Below the pieces are notes generated by a model, which saw only the letters and a list, made by a program, of their open reading frames with translations, did no database searches and had not been told where the DNA came from. From contig JAHEWK010000048.1 of assembly GCA_020740775.1 (NCBI GenBank), positions 1 to 64,000 on the forward strand: a stretch of 64,000 bases of DNA, read 5' to 3'. Positions 56,034-64,000 of this stretch are shown here, piece after piece. This DNA comes from Ilyonectria destructans. Its lineage: Eukaryota > Ascomycota > Sordariomycetes > Hypocreales > Nectriaceae. The position numbers and the translations under genes were made by a program. Position 1 is the first letter of the stretch. Each line of letters opens with the position of its first letter.

Positions 56034-59000
56034 ATGCAACTCGATCGCCCGGAGCTTTATTCCATAGGGTGGATTGCCGCCCTACCGATCGAGCGCGCTG
56101 CAGCCACTGCATTACTCAATGATCGCCATGAGACGCCCCAAAGCTTCGATCAAAATCCATCCGACACGAATTCCTACACGTGGGGGCGTGTAGGCAAGCA
56201 TAACGTTGTGATCGCCTCACTCCCTGCTGGAGTGTACGGGACTACATCAGCAGCAACTACTGCATTGACCTGATCCATTCCTTGCCCCATATTCGGATTG
56301 GTTTGCTGGTCGGCATTGGGGGGGGGATTGCCCGACCCAATCAGGGTCGCGATATCCGACTTGGTGACATTGTGGTGAGCCAACCCGATGGAACTACCGG
56401 AGGAGTGGTCCAATATGATCTAGGGAAGGCGAAGTTGGATGAGGTTTGGGAGCGGAAGGGCTCTCTTGGCAAGCCTCCTCCTGTTCTTCTCTATGCACTG
56501 GCGGGCCTACAAGCAGAGCATGAGTTTGAACTGTCCAAGGTTCCTGATCTGCTTCAAGCAATGTTGAACGCTAAGCCCTAGATGAAGAGACCCAGGAACG
56601 ACTTTACTCACCAAGGATTTGAGAATGATCGCCTATTCCCTTCGGAATATGATCATATCGAGGGCAATACCTGTGACGCGTGCGAACAATTCCGAGAGGT
56701 TAAGCGAGACCTACGGGAAACAACGGATCCAGAGATCCACTACGGAGTTATAGCTTCTGGGAACATTCTCATCAAAAATGCCATCACTCGAGAAAGAATT
56801 TTTAAGGCTGTTGGGGAGCAGTGTATGTGTGTTGAAATGGAAGCCGCTGGGCTGATGGATTGCTTTCCCTGTCTGGTGATTCGAGGCATTTGCGATTATG
56901 CGGATTCGCATAAAAATGATCGGTGGCAGAGGTATGCCTCCGCAACAGCGGCTGCATTTGCTGTAGAGCTCCTAGGCTTTGTGCCTGTGGGAAAACTTGA
57001 AGCAACACAGCAAGTTATTGATGTTATCAAATCGCGTTAGTTGCTCTATCAAACCTTGGATTTATGGCTGCTTACAGAGTTTAAGTTAAGGAAGATATGA
57101 AGAAGGTTCAATCCATGACGATTGATGTGAAGGAAAAAGTCCAAAATATGCAGTAAGATAACAAATATGACTCTTACTATCTGTACAATCCTCGATGACT
57201 GACGACCTTCCAATAAGTATGACAATGGTGTTCGATCGTCTCCCCATTGCTGCCGGAGCCTCTTTCGATTCTCTCGCCGAGGAACATAGCCAGACCTGCC
57301 TGGAAGGTACCCGGGTCGACCTCCTCCGACAAATACAGGAATGGGCCAAGGACCCTAATTCCAAGGCTATTTTTTGGCTTAACGGCATGGCTGGCACGGG
57401 AAAGTCGACTATATCCCGTACGGTTGCTCGGTCTTTTGCAAGCTCAGGCCGCCTTGGCGCCAGCTTCTTCTTCAAGAGAGGAGAGGCTGACCGAGGAAAC
57501 TTAGCTAAGTTCTCCACAACACTCGCAGCCCAGTTGGCCGAGAGAGAACCCGCTATCGCCCCACACATCAAGGCTGCTATCGATGCTGATCCTAGTATTG
57601 CTGGAAAGGCAGTACGAGAGCAGTTTGAGAGGCTCATTATGCAGCCGCTGGGAAACACTCCTGAAGATGCTCGAACATCAGTCCCGTTAGTGGTTATTGT
57701 TGATGCCCTTGACGAATGCGACCGGGATGAAGATGTCAAACTTCTTATCAATCTTTTCTCTTGCACGAAAGATCTACAGTTTCCAAAACTAAGGATCCTC
57801 GTCACAAGCAGGCCAGAGCTGCCAATTCGACTTGGCTTTCACGCTGTGAAGGGCACATACCAAGATCTTGTACTTCATGAAATACCATCTGGTATTATTG
57901 AGCATGATATCTCAGCCTTTTTCGACCACGAGCTTGCGAAAGTCAAGATTGAGTATAACTCATCTGTGTCTAAAGATCGACACCTACCACTCGACTGGCC
58001 TGGAGAAGAAAATGTTCAGCGTCTGGTGAAAATGGCTGTTCCTCTCTTTATTTTTGCTACCACAGTCTGTCGTTTTCTTTCCGATCGCAGATTTGGTAAT
58101 CCCAACAATCAATTGGAGGAAGTTTTGCAACTTCAAAGAGAAAGCCAAATATCACAACTTAGCGCTACTTATCTACCTGTTCTTAACAGGCTGATTGACG
58201 GTTTGGAGAACTGGCAGCGGGACAATCTCATTGAGCGATTTCGACATATCGTTGGCTCTATTGTGGTTCTGGGGAACCCCCTCCCTATATCTGCCCTCGG
58301 ACGACTTCTCAACATACAGAAAGAGATGATTGATGCCCAACTGGACCTGCTTCATTCGGTCCTGAGCATCCCTACATCAGAACAATCAGCGCAGTCTCCT
58401 GTCAGGATGCTACATCTCTCCTTCCGCGACTTCCTAGTGGACCCTAAGAAGCGTGGCGAGCATCTGTTCTGGGTGCATGAGAAACAGGTTCATAGTCAGT
58501 TGGCGATACGCTGCCTTGATGTTATGAACAAATGCCTGGAAACGGATATATGCATACTCGTACAGCCAGGAACGGACCGTGCATCTATCAGCCATCAAAA
58601 GATCAGTTCAAATATCTTTCCAGAGGTGCAATACGCTTGTCTTTACTGGGTTTATCATATACAACAAGCCAATATATGTGTTGATGACAATGGACCAGTC
58701 TACGAATTCTTATTACAACATTTTCTCCACTGGCTAGAAGTATTAAGCCTAATTGGAAGGGCTTCAGAAAGCCTCACTATTATTAAGGACTTACAAGCAG
58801 TTCATCAGGTAAGTATATATTAGGAAGCAGAGGACTGGGTATACTAATAATATTTCAGCTAGAAGGAAGTGGAAAGCTAGTGGACTTTCTCCAAGACGCG
58901 CACCGATTCATTCTCACCAATATATCAACAATAGACTCAACGCCTCTTCAGATCTACTCCTCAGTTCTTGCCTTTACGCCAAAGAATAGTGCTGTACGAA

Positions 59001-59779
59001 ACGCGTTTTTTCAAGATCATCAGATTCCAAAGTGGATATCTTGTGCACCAGAACCAGAAGACAATTGGGACCAATGTCGACAGATCCTTGAAGGCCATAC
59101 GGACTCGGTAACGTCAGTAGCCTTCTCGCACGACTCGATCCTCGTTGCCTCGGCCTCTTACGATAAGACAATCCGGCTCTGGCGCATTGATGATGGCACA
59201 TGCATCCAAGAGCTCAAGGGCAATACACACTCGGTAATGTCAGTAGCCTTCTCGCATGACTCGACCCTCGTGGCCTCGGCCTCTCACGATGAGACGATCC
59301 GGCTCTGGCGCAGTGATGATGGCACATACATTCAAGAGCTTAAAGGCCATACGGGCTCGGTAACGCCAGTAGCCTTCTCGCACGACTCGACCCTCGTGGC
59401 CTCGGCCTCTGACGATGAGACGATCCGGCTCTGGCGCATTGCTGATGGCATATGCATCCATGAAGTAGCTGGCATTTACTCCTCTCAACTGCAATTCGAC
59501 CCTAAGAGTTCATGTCTCTTAACCGATGCCGGCGCTATCTCCATTAAGAGTCCTGTGTTATCACCTGAAAACATCACTATACCTTTTACCAACTACCTCT
59601 CCGGCGTTGGGATTAGTCGAGATAGGTGCTGGATTATGTGGCAAAAAAAGAGACTGCTTTGGTTACCACCGTCATTTCGTCCCAGCTGTTCAAAGGTATC
59701 TGGATTGTCTGTTATCATTGGGTGTAACTCAGGGAGAGTGATTATTATAAGATTTGTTGATCTCTGGCTGTTAGACTAG
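56034..59779 (+). pseudogene. PNP-NACHT-WD40 NLR-type gene with one frameshift and one stop
   Basis: ATG 56034 starts a purine-nucleoside-phosphorylase-like effector domain (YSIGWIAALPIERAAA, LLVGIGGGI, VEMEAAGLMD, IRGICDYADSHKND). A one-base loss near 56267 shifts the frame, and TAG at 56579-56581 (fits CAG) precedes MKRPRND. Tentative introns at 57036-57085 and 57153-57217 lead to NACHT: linker FDRLPIAAGASFDS, P-loop GMAGTGKST (57384-57410), Walker B VIVDALDEC. A GT-AG intron (58809-58858) is followed by three WD40 repeats of 42 residues (about 59090-59465) and a short C-terminus. The architecture is that of known fungal incompatibility-type NLRs, in which the WD repeats sense a ligand. The NACHT-WD part is undamaged; the effector is broken twice, unless these are sequencing errors. 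Confidence 0.8.
59090..59467 (+). repeat. three near-identical 126-bp WD40 coding repeats
   Basis: Three head-to-tail units encode SVAFSHDS-LVASAS-D-TIRLWR-DDG-type repeats, differing at few positions. This is the high-internal-conservation pattern seen in HET-E/HNWD-type fungal NLRs. Confidence 0.85.
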
Positions 59780-59924
59780 TTAAATCTGAGTGATCAATAA
59801 CATATGCTCATTATCCCTTAGGTTACAAGTATTATCAACGTCCAACTTTGTTATTGCACTGTAACATACTATATACTGTACTAAAGAAGAGGAGCAAGGA
59901 CAGGGAAAAAGAACTCTCTTATTT

Positions 59925-60432
59925 TCTCGAAATCTCATTATTGATCTTCTTTATATCTTTTGGAATACTTGGTAGCCGCTTGGCGGTGATTCTGGTCTTG
60001 GGTGGATGTCTGGTGCTGCGAACCCCACTTCAGACGTCATCATCGTCATGGAACGCGATCCGGACGTTCCGGGTGGGAGACACCATCGTCCCCTGCGTAA
60101 AAGAGCCAGAACGACGAGGGCAATGGAATCGGAACAACAAGAACGTGATAGGGAATGGGAGGAGGAGCAGGAGAGCAGTGAGGGAGCGTCGAGCCGTAAC
60201 CGACCTAAGAAAAGGACCACGCCCAAGGCGGCTGGCAACATGATCGAGGGAATCCAGGGCCTGAAACAACTCCTACATCAAGGCTTCAATAAGAAAATGG
60301 AAATCATGAAGGCCGAGTTTCAGCTCGAGTTTACAAAGCTTCGCAACCGTATGGCTGAGGAAGTCACTAGGACCACGGCCCAGATAGCACAAGAGTTATC
60401 CCAAGTCCGTAAGCAGCTTACCCAGGTTTGCA
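59925..60432 (+). mobile_element. LINE 5'-end fragment (leader plus ORF1 N-terminus)
   Basis: From about 59925 the sequence matches the 5' leader of the LINE at 45704-51154 (CTCGAAATCTCATTA onward), then its ORF1 from ATG 60006 to about residue 142. It ends abruptly at TTGCAG/C near 60432, where gypsy gag begins. LINE copies normally keep the 3' end and lose the 5' end; this fragment is the reverse. Confidence 0.88.
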
Positions 60433-61365
60433 GCACTCCGATGGTTTGAACCAGTTATGCGAGACTACCTCAATCACCCTTACTACACACAGAAGGACGA
60501 AACCAGGGCTATCTATACAAGCTATAAAGCGTTCGAAAAGGAACTCTAAGATGCATTTGGACTTATCGACGAAAAACAAGCAGCAGAAATAAGACTTCAG
60601 AAGCTCTACCAAAAGGCATCAGCATCAAGCTATACGGCTGAATTCCGCAATAGCGTCTTATACCTGAACTGGGGAGAAGAAGCCTATATAGCAGCTTACT
60701 ACAGGGGGCTTAAGTCAGAAGTTAAGGATGCAATAGTTGGGCGTAAGCCAACAACCTTTAACAACCTCATTATACTCTCTGTGGAAATTGATAACCACAA
60801 TTCGAAAGACGATAAGAAAAGAAAACTGAGAAGTCCGGAGGAACTATATATATACTATCCTGGAAAGGCAAGAAGAATAATGCCAACTAAGGAAAGAAAT
60901 GCAACACCAACACCTCCTACAGAATGGCACCAGGACCTATAGAACTAGAAGCCGCCCAAAAGGACCACTTGAAGGTCAAGTGCTGGAACTGTGGCAAGAT
61001 AGGCCATTTCGAAAGTAAGTGTCGAAGCCTGAAAACCAATCAGAAGCACAAGCCTGTGCCCGAAGGTAAGAACTTGCAAGCCATTAACCACCAGCACCTC
61101 GACGACGAACCTCAAATGGCTATTCGCTCGAAGACCCTTGCGATGGCCCGAGCCGGCTACGACAACACCGGATTGATACCTAATACCTACCAGCTGCCTA
61201 CCGGCGGTCTGTATAAGTCAGAGGAAACCCTCAAAGAAGAAGGGTACACCGACAACCCCCCACGAGGAAACAACCGCTTCATCGCTAGACTACTAAAGCC
61301 AGACTTAGAAAGCACCTGGGAAGGAGTAACTAACAATATTACAGATGACTGTATTGCCTACAGAT
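60433..61365 (+). pseudogene. gypsy gag fragment, lightly damaged second copy
   Basis: This starts at the RWFEP block that is also found near 590 in the first gypsy element and runs through the CCHC knuckle (CWNCGKIGHFESKC, about 60981-61022) to the TDDCIA block matched near 1495-1510. It is largely readable, with one TAA near 60547 and frame changes near 60770-60920, far fewer defects than the first copy. From ATG 60924 the frame is open for 150 codons. It is cut off at both sides, by the LINE fragment and by a host-gene fragment. Confidence 0.85.
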
Positions 61366-61800
61366 ATCAAGGCTGATGCACAGCTCACAACGCACCAAAG
61401 GCTCCCTCAAGGCTGTGGAGTTCGGACTGTAGAACTCCCCGAGGGTTTTACGAAAGAACAGGAGAAAAGACTACGGCAGCGCAAGAAACCAGCAGGGAGT
61501 GATGAGGAAAAGTGGAAGGTCATGTACAGGATCTTGTTCCCTGATGACGATGAAGACATGATTCCAACACCATGTAGGCCTGGTTCCACATTTATTAGGT
61601 TCTTGCTGACAATGAATTATAGACTATGATGATCAGGAAGTTCGCAGTTGGGAAAGTCGGCGAGAAGAAGAGTTCGATCAGTATGAGCGATACCTTCGCC
61701 GCGAGCTTCCACGAGCTGTGAGGAGAATTTTAGAGGCAGCAGTGGCCGTGTCTGCTGTACCATACGAAAGTCAACTTCGTGGTCAACTTGCCGACCAAGG
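61366..61800 (+). pseudogene. fragment of a fungal C2H2-type gene
   Basis: The frames encode EGFTKEQEKRLRQRKK, SDEEKWKVMYRILFPDDDED and, after a possible intron (about 61574-61621), SWESRREEEFDQYERYLRREL. These segments are typical of the C-terminal part of a widespread uncharacterised fungal protein family whose N-terminus carries C2H2-like fingers. The fragment starts right after gypsy gag and stops where the hAT-like ATCCAC-rich sequence begins at about 61810. Only an internal piece of the gene is present. Confidence 0.55.
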
Positions 61801-62131
61801 CTCGAACCCACTACACTGTAAATCCACGTGGACCACATATAAGTGGCCCATCTCTATTACATCCACTTGTCGGCGCTCAGATTACGTAATAATCCACTAC
61901 ACTTGGACCTGAAAGTGGATGTAATGGAGTGGATTTAGGTGGATTTAGGTACAGTAGGATATTCCCTGACCCTGTACGGTTCAGAGTACTTATTTTTATA
62001 TATAATTGCCTATTAAATCGAGGTACCTGGACCCAAGTTAGCCGAGGTCGATCACTCCTACAGCTAATCTTATAACATTATACGAGAAACTACCCCTATT
62101 GAGCGCGTTTCTACAGATTTCCTGCTTTTTT

Positions 62132-62133
<2 letters not shown>

Positions 62134-62162
<29 letters not shown>
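62134..62162 (+). repeat. 29-base poly-A tract
   Basis: An uninterrupted A run just upstream of the BED-finger segment of the hAT transposase. Confidence 0.9.
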
Positions 62163-62164
<2 letters not shown>

Positions 62165-62409
62165 TGACGATATCAGCCAACCGGCCAGGCCAACAGCAGC
62201 ACCTCGAAGACCGTCTTTTTCGCCATTTCAGGGGCTGGACTTAGTCAGAACGCGCTCGTGATACTAGCTCTTGGCTGTAGGACTTTGGCTATGATATTCA
62301 ACGTCATGGCTTACGCAAATGGGCTTGCAAGGACTGTATCCTCGGAAATCGTCCCATTATCGCGAGTTTTACCTCTTCAGGTCTTCAGAACGCGGCAAAT
62401 CATCTATAG

Positions 62410-64000
62410 CGTGAGCACAAAACACCAGCACCAGAGGGAGAGAAAAAGAGCACAGCACAACTGAAATCCAAAGGCGCACTGAAATCAAACCAGCCGACTA
62501 TTGCCTCTATTTTGAAACTGGACGTCAACAAGGCTACGGAACAGAATATCGCGAATAGCTTCATCTCACGCTTTGATAAGCAACACTTTCAGCGTATACT
62601 AGTCGAGTTAATCGTCAGCAGCAACCAGTCCTTTTCCTTCGCCGAGAACCCCATCCTCCGAGAAATCTTCGACTATTTGAATCCCTCCGTTTCGATCCAA
62701 AGCGCCAACTTGAGTGCCAGGGCTGTCCGATATAAGATCATTCAAGAGTATAACCGCCACAAGCAGAAGGTTATCGAGGTGCTGAGGAACTCCCCTGGAG
62801 CGCTCCATTTCTCATTTGATGGCTGGACGTCTCGAAATAAGCTTGCCCTTTACGGCATTACTTGTTTTTTCAGAGACGAGAAGAATCGGCCATGCAAAAT
62901 CATGATTGGAGTTCCAGAGGCTCATCGTCACTTCGGCTCAACGATCGGTGGGGAGGTTCTCGACGTCCTACACACTCTTGGCGTGGGTCCAGAGAAGGTT
63001 GGCTATTTCACGCTCGACAATGCAGAAAACAACGATACTGCCATGGAGGTCATTGGTGCTGAACTTGGGTTCGATGGCCGACTGCGCCGAGGACGCTGTA
63101 TTGGCCACACAATTAACTTGTCAGCCAAGGCGCTCTTATTTGGCAAAAACGCCGACGCGTTCGAGAAGCAATTGTCAGGCGCAGAAGCGTTATCTGATAC
63201 TGAATACGCTCAATGGCGCAAAAAAGGACCAGTTGGCAAGTTACACAATATCGTAGTTGATGTGCGTATTAGCCACCGGCTGATTTACTTGTTCAAGGAG
63301 GTCCAGAGGGTAAGCGGTTTAACTAAATCCTATTCGTCTCATATTAACTCGGTATATCTAACAGGACGAAATTAATCACGCCACCACCCTTAAACTCCGA
63401 TCGAAGAAACCACTCAAGCTAATTATCGACAACGACACGCGTTGGCTGTCACAACTCTACATGATCCGCAGGGCTCTACGGTTGAAAACCTCTATCGAAC
63501 TCCTACTGATCAAGTATAAGGCGCAATGGGAGGACGAAAATCGGTCTAAAAAGACTGGCCAAGTGACACAAGCCAAGTTGGCGAAAAAACCACGCATCCT
63601 CCGAGACGAGAATCAGCTAACGGACAAAGACTGGGAGGTTCTTTACCATTTGGAGGCTATTCTGACTGTTTTTGAGACCGTGGTAAAGACACTTGAGGGT
63701 GATGGACACATCCGCAGGCGTAAGCAAGGCTGGACTGGCTCCTATGGCAATATCTGGGACGTGGTGCTTGGCTATGAGTTGCTGCTTAACACACTGGAAG
63801 AATATAAGCAGCTTGCTGCTGATTTTTCTGATCCAGAGCACTTCCGCATCGGAATCAACCTTGCTTGGGATAAGCTGGATGAATATTATCGGCGGCTGGA
63901 CGAGACGCCCATCTACTATACGGCTATGGCGCTCCATCCAGCTTATCGTTGGGACTGGTTTGATGAAACGTGGGCTCATAAGCCTAGCTGGGTTGAAAAG
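62410..64000 (+). CDS. hAT transposase, partial (3' end outside window)
   Basis: The main frame is open from 62410, with a GT-AG intron at 63310-63364 (GTAAGC...CTAACAG), and stays open to the window end (over 500 residues). First in-frame ATGs are late, and the start is unclear. Upstream in the same frame a BED-type finger (WACKDC...NAANHL..EH, about 62285-62418) contains one TAG at 62407-62409. Core motifs are present: HFSFDGWTS and FTLDNAENNDT with the catalytic Asp candidates, RCIGHTINL, and DNDTRWLSQL. The C-terminal dimerisation domain is beyond the window. It is better preserved than the other hAT at 51.8-55.0 kb. Confidence 0.8.

Larger units (their letters stand above)
61810..64000 (+). 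mobile_element. hAT element, left part, cut by the window end
   Basis: The region 61810-61960 is rich in ATCCAC/GTGGAT words, as in subterminal repeats of hAT elements. A 29-base A run lies at 62134-62162. A hAT transposase then runs off the right edge. The exact left terminus and target duplication cannot be set without the right end. Confidence 0.6.

Overview
The window is a piece of a filamentous ascomycete nuclear genome. The short introns (about 50-160 bp) with GT/GC...AG borders and CTAAC branch sites, a clear flbA homologue, an Rtc3/SBDS-type gene, a secreted alpha-carbonic anhydrase, fungal NLR-type genes and RIP-like C-to-T damage together point to Eurotiomycetes of the Aspergillus/Penicillium kind. 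The species cannot be read from the sequence alone.

Layout. 1-9.9 kb is a heavily RIP-mutated Ty3/gypsy chromodomain retrotransposon, with an antisense coiled-coil frame near its 3' end and a hidden 353-codon minus-strand frame beyond its LTR. 11.2-13.9 kb carries a tRNA-like relic and an intact kinase-like gene with an N-terminal coiled coil. 14.0-19.4 kb is a nested stack: a small TIR element, a LINE scrap, and a pogo/Fot-like element that itself holds a small hAT-like MITE and a Tc1-like DD34E element. 19.7-26.3 kb has an intact RGS-domain gene followed by broken genes: an F-box-type gene, a protein kinase, a HeLo-NACHT NLR and a divergent patatin gene. 26.8-27.5 kb is an intact three-exon rtc3-like gene. 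27.5-35.4 kb is gene-poor. 35.4-37.6 kb is the flbA homologue. 38.6-39.4 kb is a broken fungal gene, 40.2-41.2 kb the alpha-carbonic anhydrase, 42.0-43.7 kb a broken esterase-NACHT-ankyrin NLR, and 44.2-44.5 kb a small Cys-rich frame. 45.7-51.2 kb is an apparently intact Tad/I-like LINE with a 12-bp target duplication. 51.2-55.0 kb holds a palindromic TIR element and an internally deleted hAT. 55.6-59.8 kb has a stray NLR N-terminal fragment and a PNP-NACHT-WD40 NLR. 59.9-61.8 kb is a mosaic of a LINE 5' end, gypsy gag and a host-gene fragment. 61.8-64 kb is the start of another hAT.

Biologically, a few conserved genes (G-protein signalling through two RGS proteins, carbonic anhydrase, Rtc3) sit in a compartment where transposons and NLR-type self-recognition genes accumulate and decay. 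Almost all nonsense codons in the decayed genes and the gypsy element fit C-to-T change, whereas the LINE is clean. This suggests insertions before and after RIP activity. The most unusual items are the LINE-gag chimera, the 353-codon hidden frame, the antisense frame in the gypsy element, and the cluster of NLR relics.
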